Made by a program: the position numbers and the translations under genes
Shown here: piece by piece, positions 21,221 through 34,600 of the stretch
Layout of the letters: every line of letters starts with the position of its first letter
Position numbering within the stretch: position 1 is the first letter of the stretch
From: Toxotes chatareus
Taxonomy: Eukaryota; Chordata; Actinopteri; Toxotidae
DNA: 64,000 nt
Assembly (NCBI GenBank): GCA_016801885.1
Contig: JAFBJY010000299.1
Coordinates: 62,001-126,000, forward strand
Direction of reading: 5' to 3'
The notes under the pieces: generated by a model
What the model was told of the DNA's origin: nothing
Database searches by the model: none
Seen by the model: the letters and a program-made list of their open reading frames with translations, nothing else

Positions 21221-21857
21221 ACTGTCTCAGATTTTATAATGGGTGTGTATTGTATGAAATGTTCAGAGCTGGGTGACTGACATCACCCACACTCTGTCTG
21301 ATATCTATTAAAATTTTCCTAAAAGCTTCTTTCAGCTCCTTAATTCTCACAATTACCAGCAATGTATAGAAAGTTGTCCTCTCTCACATAGTGTTACTCT
21401 CATTGTGACATGACCCACAGTTTTAAGTAAATCCCTCCACACTGACCAAACCTTCCACAGACTGCCACGTTAAACTGAGCTCTTAACTTCTCATCATGAA
21501 CAGAGACAACAGGAGTATTTAAACTGTGACAGCTCATACACCATAAACAACAGGGACATACAAAATCCATCTGTGTCTTTACTGAAGCCTTGTGATGCTC
21601 ATGGTGAAAAAAAATGCTAAGAATTAAATTTTTCCAACTATCAGGGCATTTTGATGACATGTTCTGTCCTACTGCTGGGGAGCCCACTACCCTGCACTGC
21701 TGAATGACAGCAGACTTTACAAGGTCTAGAAAAGACTTTGAAGCTCCCCTGTGCCCTTTTCTGCAGACAGCGCCCTAGTGGTGAAGGAGAGCTGCAAAGT
21801 CTCGACTTCATGCCATCGTCTGCAGTAAGTGCACCTTCGATTGTGTCTGTGGTCCCT

Positions 21858-21893
21858 TTTAAACCCATCTTTTTTGGAAAAGATGGGTTTAAA
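21858..21893. repeat. perfect 16-bp inverted repeat with 4-nt loop
   Basis: Arm tttaaacccatctttt (21858-21873), loop ttgg, complementary arm 21878-21893. It lies in no recognised gene. It could be the tip of a fold-back element or a transcribed hairpin; no terminator role is expected in a fish genome. Confidence 0.85.
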
Positions 21894-21994
21894 CAACTTC
21901 TAACAACTTTTCTTTTTAAGGGTCATTTAATCTTTCTATAGGATTATAAATAAGAATATTTTTAAAGGTTTTAAATACATAATGCCCGTACAGA

Positions 21995-22097
21995 CTAATT
22001 GTTCTCACATTAGTATTACTAATTACTTTTTTTCCTTGTAATTAATGTGACTGACTCTCAGAGACTAACTTACTCCATCAGTATAGAGTCTCATTAT
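21995..22097 (+). repeat. partial third copy of a 15-kb-unit segment
   Basis: The stretch from ttgttctcacattag through gagtctcattatt matches 46638-46770 and 62876-63008 with small gaps. In those two places a truncated SINE follows directly; here it does not. This suggests a further, older or deleted copy of the unit to the left. Confidence 0.65.
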
Positions 22098-23949
22098 TCA
22101 GTCGTGTAACAGGACGGATTCAGACACACTCAGCAGCAGAGGACAGTGGAATCATCTTCCCTGATCCATTCTGTCTGTCTCATCCACATCCTGTAAGACT
22201 TTCTGCTTGTCAATAATCCAACCATCATAAATAATTGTCCCTCAGTGCTTTCACTGTAAAAACAGCCTGTGTGACACCATGAGCCTCAGTGAGAACTGGA
22301 CATAATGTCAAGTTGTTGCTGTTTAATGTGATAACAAGTTGTTCTGATGGTGAAAGTGGATTAAATAATATAACAGCAATAAGAGACAGAGGACCACCTG
22401 ACAGCATTAATGGACATGGACAGATATGTGCTCACACACTGCCGAGCTGCACACACTGTTAAACACTGTCACAGCTCATTAGCATCACGTTCTACCTGCA
22501 ATTCAAGATCAACGAGTTGGTTCAGGATGGTGCAAAACACGAGACAACAAACAATCAGACACCAGACATGAACTGCATCATGTTAAAATCAGAGCAAAGC
22601 AGCAACGATTACAAAAAGACAGAAAGTCAAACGTGAGAACACGATTGAATGTGGAGGAAGAGACAGAGATGATGGTTCTACTTCAGTCCAGCTGCTGAAA
22701 ACTGTTTCCACTGCAGTTCTACTCCAAGGTGAAAAAATGTAGAAAATTACCTGACACTTCTAACAGTCAGGAGCTGAAAACTTCACACAGAAAATACAAG
22801 TGTCTCTGAATAACAAAGAGGAGCGAGAGGAAGAGAAAGTGGCTGGACAAAGAGAAAGAAGGAGCTGAAAGAGCAATGGAGGAGAGAAACTTTAAAGTCC
22901 AACAGTGATTCATCATAGTTTGTGAAAACTACCTGATACTTGTCCTGAGTGTTCAGTCAGTGAAAGAAACCATGAAAACAAAGCTGATTCTTCATTTTAC
23001 ATTTATCATGAATGACTAAGGGACTTTTTTGGATCACTTGATTATTCATCTGAGAAAAGCAGTAAGTTCTTTGAGTTACTGAGTCACTGCAGTGTGTTCA
23101 AACAACTATACTTATAGAAATGAAGGCACTGATCACACAGTCTAAAACATAAGATCCAGAAAAAATGAATACATTTCATATGCTAAAAGGAAATGTTAGG
23201 TTTGTGTCATGTCCTGTCTTTAGGGAAGTTTTCACAGGTTTTACATGCCAACTGAGAGCTGCAGTGCTGCAACACAGAGCTGAAGAACAACAACAGCAAA
23301 ACAGTCAGAAACGCTCTCAGCAGAGTCACAGGTAATCAGCTCGTGGTCTGCTGTGATGGAAACCACTGGGATGGAGTCACCAGAAATAGATGGAGGAGCT
23401 CTTTATTCAGGACAGAGACCAACAGCAGAGGAAAGTAGAGCTCCAAGAGTCACTAGCATCAGAGAACATGTATCACAGAGTGTCTGCAACTTTACTGTGA
23501 CATCACAACATCCACTGCTGGAGGTCACAGCTCAGAGTGGAGAGAGAGCTGTGTAATGTGCTGTCAGATTCCATCCTGATACTGGATGGATGGAAGTCAC
23601 ATTGCACTTTCTACTTGTTTTGTAACTGACAAGAGTCTGTGGAAAATCATGATGCAAAGAGGAAGAAGCATAATAACTCTACAAACCCTCTGATCATCCC
23701 AACAACAAATTCACTAATGGACCAGGGTTCACACATTTACAGTGTGAACCATGTGTGAATGCATTACACCATCACACTGAAGCTCCACTCTGGCACTGAA
23801 ACACATCATGTATCATGTGGACAGTAATAATGTATGAAAGCTTTCAGTGTGAGTGCAGAAATCATTTCCATTTCCTCCACCTGACCAGTTTAACCAACAT
23901 GAAACAGACCTGACTTGTCTCTGAGAATCAGCCATCTCACTTCTCTGAC

Positions 23950-24450
23950 TCTGACCAGCAAACACTGTGTTGCTTCCTCCTCCCATTCCCTCCTCTTCAC
24001 TGGCTTCACTTCACTCCATGTGACAAATCATGGTTGTGGAGCTGAATGAAATGAGTTGGACTTGTCCACATTAGTCCAGCTGTCAGTCCTGAACCATGAA
24101 ACGCTGCTTTAGTAGCAACATACTGAACACACACACAGAGACAGAGGACTCACACAGACACAGTCTCTTCCTCTCTGGATAACAGTTCCGGTAGGGGTTA
24201 AGCTAATGTCCGTGTGAAAGCAGCAGAAGAAGCAGCGACAGAGTCTCCAGCTCTTCTGTTCATCAGCAGCGTTCACACTGGGATTTCTTCCTCCTTCAAG
24301 CTTCATCTGCAGCGCTTTCTCTTCTGGAAATGAACACGCTGGACACGGAGCTTCGTCGGGAAGAGCGGAGCTTTGCACCTGATTAAAGGACACCATGCTT
24401 TACTTCTGGATACACACCGTGTGGATCCCCGGCGAAGCCTCTCTGACTTT
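23950..24450 (+). repeat. left inverted arm in unit 1
   Basis: The stretch with ccattccctcctcttcac through ggatacacaccgtgtgg is the reverse complement of about 44690-45200 and is direct to 53040-53530. It includes a truncated version of the short conserved ORF described at 53428. Confidence 0.75.
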
Positions 24451-25554
24451 CTGCTGCTTCCTGTTACAGCAGAGCTCTGTTTTGCTCTAAATGAAGTTAG
24501 TGATGAGTGGAGCTGAGCCGAGCTGACAGCAGTCTTCATGTACAGTAGCAGTGTGTGACACAGAGAGCAGAGCAGCCTCAGAGGCTGATGGTACAGCTGA
24601 CAGCTTCAGTACAGTCTCCTCTCAGCACAGTAGTAGAGTAGTGCAGAAACATGTGGAGCCTGTTGGACTGTCTTCACCGCTGGACTTATTTCTGAGAGCT
24701 GGTCTCTCTGATGAAATGTGTGTGTGGGACATTTGTATTAGGCCGTATACAAGTTAGCTTGTGTGTATTGTTAATAGCTGTAAATACTAAACCTAACCAC
24801 AGAGTGGACTCTGGATACAAACCCCAGTCTCCCACCTCCACTGCTGTTAATAAACTTCATTACCTCATTCATTCAGAAAATCTGTTTCCTCTGAACATCA
24901 TCCAGCCACATTATGTTTCACACATAATGGATTTGCTTTCCACAGTTTACTACACTTTAGTGTATTTAGTGTATGTGGTTGTAGTGGCGAGGAGTGAGAG
25001 AATGAATACAGGAAGACAGATGGATCAACACGGTGAACAAAACATACAGGTGTACAATGACAGTGTTGTGGTAAAGCTGAGTTACAATCCAATATCATAA
25101 TACAGAGAGAATATATACTTCATTAAAAATGAGCAGTGAAAAGAGCACAGACAGGTCACATCAATTCACTGAACTCCTCCTGTCACAGTCACAGAATAAT
25201 GATCACATTACTATAGAAACTTCTGGATAAATGATGGAACAGTTCCTCATTTTCTCTGACAAACAAGAGAAAAAAACAATGTGTTTTTCTTCGATTTGAA
25301 TTTGAAAAAAAAGCAAAAAATGAGCAGAAGAAATTTTCTCCTCTCTTCAAAAACTTTCAGAGTCATCATGAAGACATAAAGTACATCATTGTGTGGTGAA
25401 TGGTGAACTGGAAACACAGAGCCTGTAAATGACAGAGAGTCAAACTGGCTCTTGTGCTGTAATTGTGCTCATAATAATAAAATTCTACAGCTGCTGCAGT
25501 GAGAACTTTCCTTCATCCTTCTTTTCCATCAAGATGATTTTGTCAGTTCCTAAA

Positions 25555-25590
<36 letters not shown>

Positions 25591-26103
25591 CATGGAGAAT
25601 GTAGGACTTACAGCAAATCAGGATCTGTATTGATCATTCTTCATTGTTTTACCTGATGCTGCTCTGACACATAACAAACTATAACCACTTGCAGAACAAA
25701 GTGTGTGTGTGCATCTTAAAATAAGGGTTAGTAGACACATTAAGGTCTCATCTATCTGCACAAACACATCTCTCTGTGTTCTATTCATCCAGTCAGCTAA
25801 TAATATTCACACCTTCATAGAAAACAAACAGAAACATAATGTATCACACAAGCTGCTCCACATAGACCTAGCATAGCATTTGGAGCAGGCACACAATTAA
25901 ATTCCTCAAGGCCAAATGGATTTTTCTGATTGTGTCATTCTTCCAGAATGGCTGTGGGCTCTGTTACATCTAAACACGATGTGTGTGTGTCCCCACTTTA
26001 CTCAAACACCAATCAAATACTTCATTAGTGCTTCAGAACTGTGCAATTTGTTAGAGTTAAATTTAGGATCCATTTTCAAAGAGAACTTTCCAGAACCTTT
26101 TCA
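24450..26103. other. gene-free part of unit 1, copy of 53730-55355
   Basis: It includes an (AC)14 run at 25561-25589 and stretches of plain AT-rich sequence. ORFs here are not conserved in the sister copy, so no gene is proposed. Confidence 0.6.
25561..25589. repeat. (AC)n microsatellite
   Basis: About 14 AC units. The sister position in unit 2 (54821-54837) has a shorter run. Confidence 0.95.
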
Positions 26104-26108
26104 GTCTA

Positions 26109-26702
26109 TGTTCCGCCCCTCTCTGGTTCTGGATTAGATTGTTTATTGTCGGACCTGTAATCTATGGCGACACACACCAGTTTCAGGAAGTAAGCGTGAG
26201 ATGCGGCTGCGAACTGACTCCACTATGGACCCCGATTAAATCTTTGTCTGTAAGTTATGAAAATTACATATCTTCTTCTACATCGGGGCAACTTAGTTAA
26301 TATATTTTATCACTTTATATCTTGTTTTTGGGCGAGTTATGCCCGTTAGTTCGCTTACATTGGCGTAGTTAATGTTTGTACAGGGATACGATGTTTTTAC
26401 TGAACTATGCATGAAGGCATCATTATATGTCTCATGCTGTTGAGTCGGTTTTCTTTATATGTATCTGTTTATTTCATTTGTAAACATGTGCAGCATAAGG
26501 TAATATGTTGGTAATGTGTATTGTTGTGTTTTATTATTTTGCAGTCTTACAAAAACTAAGTTGAGGAAGGAATACAGAAGAATAAAACAAGAGGAAAGAA
26601 CAGAGATCCTCAAAACAACTTTCTTCAGCTCCTTTTTCTTCTTAAATGTTAACTATCTGCCTAGCTATACAAAGTTGGAAAGCGTTCTGCGAGGGCAGAA
26701 TA
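26109..26702 (+). repeat. 5' LTR of the BEL/Pao element
   Basis: It starts TGTTCCGCCC and pairs with 36244-36842 through shared blocks such as acaccagtttcaggaagta, tatcttgtttttggg and gttaactatctgcctagct. The right border is ambiguous by a few bases (gagggca or gagggcagaata). Confidence 0.85.
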
Positions 26703-27844
26703 GTAAGAAAGACAGTAATATATCAAGTTCAATACGGAGCAGCCACGATGAACGAACATCATAACACAGAAGAAACACATCAGTCTCTGGAGACTAGATC
26801 TAAGGTTTTAACTTCTAAAACATCAGGGCACACAAGTAATAAATCATCAGCAAGCTCACACTGCGCTCAAAGCTCGAGCAAGGGCTGAAGCTGCTCAAGT
26901 ACACAGGCTTCATTTGCTAAGAAAGAAGCTGAAATGATGGTTGAAGAAGCAGCGCTGAAAGCAAAATGCACATTCTAAAGAGGAAAAGATGCTGCTACAG
27001 CCGCAGCAGAAGAAGCTGTGTTTGTGTCTGCTGTGGAAAATCTAGAAATGGACTCTCGTCATGACAGCCGATCTACCACTCCACGCCACAGGCTGCTGCA
27101 CAGCGAACAAATGAGTATGTGTTGCAACACAGTCATGATGTATCAAGAGCAGATGTCTGTGTACACATGTACAGCCTGCAGCAGAGAAATGCAAACAAAG
27201 TAGGTAATCTCAGAGTTGATAACGAGGATACCTTACCTGCAAACAGCTCCCAAGGATGTGAACATCCGACCAGCAGTGAGTACTATGCAACATACTCTGG
27301 AATACACTCCGGGAGAGACACAAAAAAGGACATTTAGATTCACATGTAAAGTCAAGTTATCTGAGTAAACCTACACAGTTCCAAAGGTGAGAACCAGACA
27401 ACTCTCCAAAACAGACAGCAACCATGCCTGATGTTGCAAAAAATACTTGATGCGGAGAGGTGGTCACATCTGGTTTGATGGAGTTTGATGATCATCCAGA
27501 GAATTACTGGGCATAAAATCTTCCTTTCGAGGCGTCTGAGATGAACTTCGCTTTAGCTCCAGAGAGGAGTTAGACCTCCTGATTAAATGGCTCGGACCAG
27601 AGTCAAGAACAGGCCAAAGAATCAGAGAGCCACACAGCCACAACAACTCACATGTGCAGGACTAAACATGGTCTGGCAAAGGCTAGAAGAGACTTATGGA
27701 TCCTCAGAGGCGGTTGAACATTCACTTCTGAAGAAGATTGAAGAATTCCCAAAATCTCAAATAGAGACAATGTGAAATTAAGAGAGCTGGGCGACCTCTT
27801 GTTGAACTAGAATATGCAAAATCAGGAGGATACTACACAGATAC

Positions 27845-30800
27845 TTCCGGCGCTGTAGGAGGCGGCTGCCCTTACTAGCGTCTCCTACACCAGCCATTTT
27901 TTTCTTCTATTTAACTGTTTTTATCGTTATTTTATGTTACCTTTTCTTACGTGATCCTATGGATATTTTGCATTCTAACATGGCACCTGCCATGCAGCAA
28001 CCCGTCTCGTCTATTCAAGAGAGAACTTTTTTGCACTAAAGACCAGCGATCGCGGAATGCAGCTGCGTGCGTGCAGAGTTGAGGAGGAAGTTCAGAGGCT
28101 GCAAGGCAGGAGAGGCGAAGCTAAAGGCTACGAAGGCGCTTCAAGCCAGCGATCCCCTCTATTTTTTAATGGGGGAGCGTCAACTCATTACCGAACAAGA
28201 TGGATGAGCTGCTTGCACTGAGCAACCAACGGAGTTGCCGTGAGTGCAGCTTATACATCTTCACAGAAACGTAGCTCACCGATGTGACACCGGACGCTAA
28301 CGTGGATCTACCGGGTTTTACTACTGTGAGCTTAGCCGAGACACGAGACGCTTCATGGGAAGAGTGAGAGGTGGAGGGATTATCATCTATGTGAACAAAG
28401 CGTTGGTGTTACCGGGACATGTCTCAGTGAAAAGGTACTGTGTTGTAAGGACTTGGGGAGCTGCTAGCCGTTAGCCTGACGTGCCATACTTACGCCAAGG
28501 AGCTTAGTCACGTGATCGTACTCGGTGTTTACATTCCGCATGGTGCCCAGATGCATCAACTGCCTGTGAGAGAAGATACACACAGTGATCTGCGAGACTA
28601 CAGACTAGGCACCCTGATCATTTATGGTGCTATCTGGGAACTGAACCACGCTACCCTGGACTCTGCTTTGCCTCCCTTCTACCAGGCTGTAGACTCGTCC
28701 CACATGTATAACAGAACACAGACCTGCTGTATGCCAACGCGGAAGGACGCTACAGAGCCTCCCTCCCCACTCGGAAAGTCTGACCACAATCTGTCTCACC
28801 TACAGCCACAGTGCACACCCCCTGGTCAAGAGGGTGTCTAGAACACACGCCAATCAGGAAGTGGTCACCTGAGCAGAAGGGGATGCTCTGAGAGACTGCT
28901 TTGACTTACACTGACTGGGATGTACTGCTGAAATATCATGGAGAGGACAGCATTGAGCAGCAGGCTCACTGTCTGGAATCAGACTACTTACAACTTCTGT
29001 TTTGGATACAGTCTCCCTATAACAAGTCTGTACGTAAAAGTTATCCAAATAACAAACCTTGTGGTACTATGCGATGTTAAAGCTGCTCTCAACAGGGAAG
29101 AAGGCGGGCCTTCATGAACAAAGACAGAAAGAGGCTATTCAACAGCACAGCTGGAGGTGAAGCAATGCCTGAAAGAGGCAAAGGACACCTACAGGAGGAA
29201 GGTGGAATAGTTAAGGAGACGCCTGAAGGAGGTCTGGGATGGTGTGTCAACACCATCACAGGCTTTAGGACAAAGGCGCTTAAGCAACAGCAGGGGATAA
29301 TGGAGGACGCAAACAAGTTGTCAGCTTCTTCAGCCACTGACCCCAACCTGTCCCCCTGGGGCACTACAATAATTGACGCCTCTTTCTGCAGCCCTCATCT
29401 CTTCCCCCACTGCCCCCACTGCTTTAGCCTCCCCTGACTCCAGCTCCTGTAGCTCTCTACCCACCTCTTGCCCCCACCCTTTTGCACACAACCTCCTGGC
29501 TCCATCCCTGCTGCAGCCCCTCCCCACCTCTTACCCCCCAACCCCGTCACCCTCACGCCTTGACAGACCAGGTGAGGGGAGAACTGGGTTCACGAGAAGC
29601 TTCACTGGCCCGGCTGACGGGCCTTCCCGTCTAGCGTGACCTCTCGCTGCTGGACTGGGTGGACCACTCCAGCAGAGTCTTCAACAACAGTCTACAGCTG
29701 GGGAGTGCCTACCACTGCTGGGAAACATCCTGTATCGTTCCAGTGCACAAGAAAAACCCATGAGTGTGAGCTGAGCAGACTACAGACCAGTGGCACTCAC
29801 ATCCCAGCTGGTAAAGCCAGGAGCTATCAGGCTCATTCTCAATCTCCTCAAGCCCCAAGTGCATCAGGCTCAGGGGCCCTCTCCGTTTGCCCTATATAGG
29901 AACTGGTGTTTAGGTGTGGAGAACCATGTCTACCTTCACCGTGTGCCATGTACATCTCTGACAGGGAGGAGCACAGTGAGGATCCTCTTTTGGATTTCTC
30001 AAGTGCCTTTAACACCATCAGCCCGATGCTGCTGGGTAAAACTGGGGGATGCAGAAATGAAACCCTACTTGGTGTCTCTGGTTGCTGACTACCTCACAGA
30101 GAGACGCAGTTTGCATCGGGCTAAAGGACGCTACTTTGAACTGCTGTCATCAGCAGCACCAGGGAGGCACCCCAGGGGCCAGTTGCTGGCCCCCTCCCTC
30201 TTCACCTCTACCTCAGACTTCTGCTACAACTCAGAGTTGTGTCACAGTGAGAAGTTTGCACATAGCTTTTTAACCATCGTGATGGGATAACATCCAAGGA
30301 TGTGATGAAGAGGAGGTACAGAGAACCTAGTCCTGTGACTTTGTTGCACAGGTCAGATAGACCATCTCCAGCTCAACACCTCCAAGACTAGAGATGGTCA
30401 TCAACTTCCAGGAAGTCCACGCCCACCTTCCACGGCCAGTGACCATCAAGGCAGTGCGGAGATTGGCAATTGTAAGCCTTCTACAAATTACCTCAGGAGC
30501 TGTGGCTGGACAACCAAGCTGGACTGAATCACTGCTGTGCAGATTACCACCTGTGGCAAGAAGAAGGGCCAGAGCAAGTCTGTACTTCCTGCGAGGAGAC
30601 TGGGGTCCTTTAACATCTGTAGAAAACTCCTGTGGATGTTTTGCCAGTCTAGCAGTGGCTAGTACCTGCACTTTTTATGCTGTTGTCTGCTGAGGGGCAG
30701 CATGCCAAAAAGGTGTGCTAACAGACTGGACAAACTCAGCATCAGAAGTAGAGTAGGGCTCTGTGGGTGGCATGAAGCTGGACTCCCTGGTGACCCAGTG

Positions 30801-31458
30801 GCAGAGAGAGGAGATCACTAAAAAACTACTGGCTGTATGTAGGCGATGCCAGTCACTCTCTGCACACTGTCATCAGTGCCTGAAAACCCTGACCAGTAAC
30901 AGGCTGCTCCTCCTCTGAAGTCCCGGACCAACCGGCTCAAGAATCTTCTTGTCCCAGAGCCATCAAACTATAACACTTTGAAATATGGCAGGAGGGGGAG
31001 GGAGGAGGAAGAGTACAGCCTGCAGGACACTACTATTCATGTGCAGCCCTTCATATGGGCAATAACAATACCATCCATGTGCAATAACTCATGTGCAGTA
31101 ATTTTATTATTTCCACCTCTTTAGAAGCGCAATATTTTGTTTGCAATGTTTTTGTATATACTTTATTTTAATTAATTTTTACTTGAATCCACCTTGTTTC
31201 TATTTTAGTACTAATTATTCAAAGGTTTATTCTACTTTTTTATATTTTATTTCTATTTTTACATTCTATTTTTTATATTGTGCTTTGTAGTTAGATTACT
31301 GCTGGCCTTCTTAACTTATGAATTAGTTACTTTTTACTTTTTGCTTTTTGTAAATGCTACTTACTGTGTTTTTTGGTGTTTATTACTGCTGCTGGTACCC
31401 AAATTTCTAGGAGGACCTCCCAAGGGATCAATGAAGTATATTCTATTTCCTTCTATTC
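27845..31458 (+). mobile_element. L2-like non-LTR retrotransposon nested in the BEL gag
   Basis: It begins ttccggcgctgtagg, a LINE-style GC-rich 5' start, and ends at aagggatcaatgaagtat plus short attct-like repeats, an L2-type 3' end. The direct repeat GATAC lies at 27840-27844 and 31459-31463. BEL gag reading continues across the pair, so this is a clean nested insertion of about 3.6 kb, essentially full length. Confidence 0.85.
28200..30990 (+). pseudogene. L2-like LINE endonuclease-reverse transcriptase ORF, degenerate
   Basis: In order I see an apurinic-type endonuclease region ending in SDHNLSHLQPQ near 28775, a linker (WDVLLKYHGED, NNKPCG), RT motifs (DYRPVALTSQ near 29780, LDFSSAFNTISP near 29993) and a C-terminal part (RLDKLSIRS near 30725, SQSHQT near 30950). 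The catalytic box that should read F/Y-x-DD after CYNSELCH is replaced by FAHSFL, so the two aspartates are gone. Many stops and frameshifts. In life the protein would nick target DNA and copy its RNA in place. Confidence 0.8.
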
Positions 31459-31699
31459 GATACCTGCCGGATTAGCATGTCTTGATACATCACGTGGGTA
31501 GATCTATTGTAGGAAAACTCCCATTCAGTCTCAGGAAAAATTAAGTTACACAAGGGTCAAGTGCAAAAGAACAAAACCATATGTACTTTTCACCTTTTGC
31601 TTTCTTCTTCTCACAGTTTATTCGATTTGCCAAGCCAAAGCTAGAAGCATGGTCAGGCTTCATGATATCCCAAAGCAAACTACTTGGACCCAGCCAGAT

Positions 31700-34600
31700 C
31701 AGGAAGACTAAAAATACAGCAACTTAAAACCACCAATGTCTGTGAGAAAGACTGGAAGGTGTCTGAGGCGGTAGTAGGCTCACCAGGTACCATCGAAAAA
31801 AGGGGTTATTAATCGGAGACAGACAGTGCCCTCTGCATAACAAACCTCATGCACTTTGAAAATGTCCTCCAGCACCTTCCTTCCTTGGTGGCCCTATTGG
31901 AAGACATGCAAACATATTATCTTAAAGAAAACATCTGCTTCAGGTGTTTGTGGAGTCAACTAAACATGGGAAGAAGCTAAAGACTGTGACAAGAAATTTG
32001 TTTGTCCAAGAATGTAGCAGTAGAAACTCACTGTCGGCTCTACATCCTGAATTCAAGCACCTTGGGACACGAGGAATATCTCAACCAAACCAAGAGAAGA
32101 GAGAGAGGAACTGCCACGAGGGCACAAATCTCAGGAAGCTCCTCCTGCAATAACATCAAAGTGTGTACAGAGGTTTGTGGGGGAGAAACACCAAGAGCCA
32201 AATCCTGCTGCAAAATATGTTTGGTTAGGAATTTATCCTGTAGATCAGCCAAGAAAAGACTGGTCAGACATATGCAGTGTTGAATGACCAAGAGCAATAG
32301 TTTCACTAGTACGCTCTGAATTCTTCAACCAGTTTAACATCTATGAGAATGCGTCTCCTTATACGGTAAAGAACATATTTCTGGTGTCATGGACACTTCG
32401 GGAAGAGAGGCAACAAACTTTGTTGTTAGATCTCTCGATGGGAAGGAAAACTAAGCTCAAACTGCCGAACTCATTTAAATTGGCAGAAATGATTCCAGAC
32501 TGATGGGAACCGAAATTCCCACACACCCTAGAGGTAAGCTCACTATCTCCCCTCATCTGAAAACAACAGTAGATAAAGATACCACCACTCAATGAAGGTG
32601 CTCAAATTCTCATTTCTGCTGGGTAGGGACATTTTCTGAAATTACAAAGTAAGGCAGCAGTATAACAGTGACCGATGATCCCTATGCTCAGCAGCTTACG
32701 GCCTCGGGTGGTCATTGTAGGTGGCGTTTATCTGAACAGAACTCCTAAAACCATCCAGTATGTCAGAGTGCCTAGACACACACACTGCAGAATAGACTGG
32801 ACATCCGTAGCCAAGTCCTGTCCTAACAAAATTCAAGTGAAAGAGACACTTAATACAGAAACACTCACCAACCAACTATCATGGAAATTAAGTTCCCCAG
32901 ACAAAGGAGACTGAAGGGCTGGGAGCTACAGTGATGCGACAGGGCGCCTTGATGATGATAAAGCAGCCCCTGTCTCAGTCGATGATCGAACCTTTCTGGA
33001 AGATTATGGACCGAGAGGTTTTCATGAATGATGAAAACGGCTGGGTGGCCGCCGCTACCCACTACATAGGCTCCCTAAACCCATCTCCCTAATAGCGAGA
33101 GCTAAGCTGCAGACGGCTCTGTCCCTCAGGCGAACACTAGACAGGCCCAGACGGCAGAAAGAACATGCATTTCTTGGAGGTTCATGGAAAGAGTATTTAT
33201 GAGGCCAACCAAGCAGAATTAGCACCAGAATTGGAAGAGAACATGAGGAGAGGTGTGGTTTCTACCTCTATTTGGAGTTACCATCCCCAAAAACCACCGA
33301 CAAGATTAAAGGTGGTTTTTTTGACTCAGCCCCGTAAACCACAGCAGTTATCTCTTTGAATAGCGTTCTGCTCAGCCCGAATGAGACTTAGACAATACCC
33401 TGTGGGTAGCCTATTCCGTTTAGGAAAGAGAGGGTACAAAATCACCGCAGATATTCAGCATATATTTTGTGCATTTTGTAAATCCGTGAAGACCATACGT
33501 GATTATTTGCGGTTCCCCTTTGGTACAAGGATAACAACTTAAACAATGAGGAATCTTAGAATTCAGAATGAAGATTTGCACATATTTGGCAGCAACCTCA
33601 CCCTCGGTTTGCACCATTTATGGTTTGAGAAGAACTGCACCAAGAACACCAGGATGTGTACGGCACAGACAGCAAGAGTTCATCATGCAGAACTTTTCGT
33701 GGATGATAGGCTGATGTCAGTTCCAAACAGAAAGGAAACCCGTTGACCTTCTGGACAGGACGTTAAAATGCTGGCAGCATCCAATATAAAACTCCACAAG
33801 ATTGTTTCCAATAGCAGTGAAGTCATGAAAGCGTTTTCCTCAGATGACCTTGCCAAAGAACTAAAAGATCTCAACCTAGGGCAGATCCCTCACCTCAGAG
33901 GAGTCTTGGGCTGATATGGAATCTGGAGAATGATAGTTTCAGTTTCCAAGTAACCAGCTAAGAGAAACCTTTCACAAAAAGGGCATCCCTATCGACAGTT
34001 CCAGAGCCTCTATGATCCACTTGGCTTCGTGGCTCCCATCACAGTTCAAAAGGAAAAGCTCTGGTCAGAGACCTGTCTTCAAAAGAATAGCGACTGGGAT
34101 GATCCTCTCCCATCAGATAAAGAAACCTCATGGAAATTGTGGAAGGAATCCCTCCTGGAATTAGGGAGAAGCTATACATCGAAAAGAAAGTATGTGCCTG
34201 TCTCTCTCACCTCATCACATAGACGAGAACTCTGTACTTCTCCGCATGCCTCCACTCAAGCTATTGCTGCAGTATTAGCCTACCTGTGTGTCAACAATGA
34301 TGATGACAACTAGCCGCCAAGGGGATTTGTCCAGTTGAGCAAAGCAAAGTTGGCACCTTACCCTGCACATACAGTTCCACGCTTGAAATTAACAATAACA
34401 AGGTTTGTGGTCTGTCGAGATGGCAGAGATACTGATCTCGATGAGATGGACATTGTCGCATATGAAGTAAAGTTTTTCACAGATAGCAAGATTGTATTTA
34501 GGGTACATCCACAACACTTCGGAAGATTCCATGTATGCTACAATGATGTCAACGATCAGATCAAGCTTTATCCACAACAATGGCATTATGTCACTACCGG

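Larger units (their letters stand above)
20771..23217. other. region without recognised gene, 3' of the NLR gene
   Basis: AT-rich and mostly single-copy within the window. It contains an AT/T-run at 21171-21219, a perfect 16-bp hairpin at 21858-21893 and a short block at 21995-22097 related to the right part of the 15-kb repeat unit. I see no exon, RNA gene or intact element. Confidence 0.6.
26748..31700 (+). pseudogene. BEL/Pao gag, interrupted by a LINE at 27845-31458
   Basis: A start codon at 26748 follows the 5' LTR. Low-complexity S/T/K-rich and coiled-coil-like N-terminal sequence, the AENLEMDS-like stretch near 27020-27090, and WQRLEETYGSSE near 27672 followed by SLLKKIEEFPKSQ are hallmarks of BEL Gag. 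Early stop at 26886-26888 and several frameshifts. After the LINE it resumes at 31464 with AGLACLDTSRG and KLPFSL. The product would be the capsid-type structural protein; no intact frame remains and I do not reconstruct it. Confidence 0.75.

Noticed and set aside
24303..24539. Minus-strand ORFs over the inverted-arm segment (also 53401, 44665, 61116)
   Set aside because: They do not keep a common start, frame or end among the four copies, so they are likely by-products of a repeated GC-richer segment.
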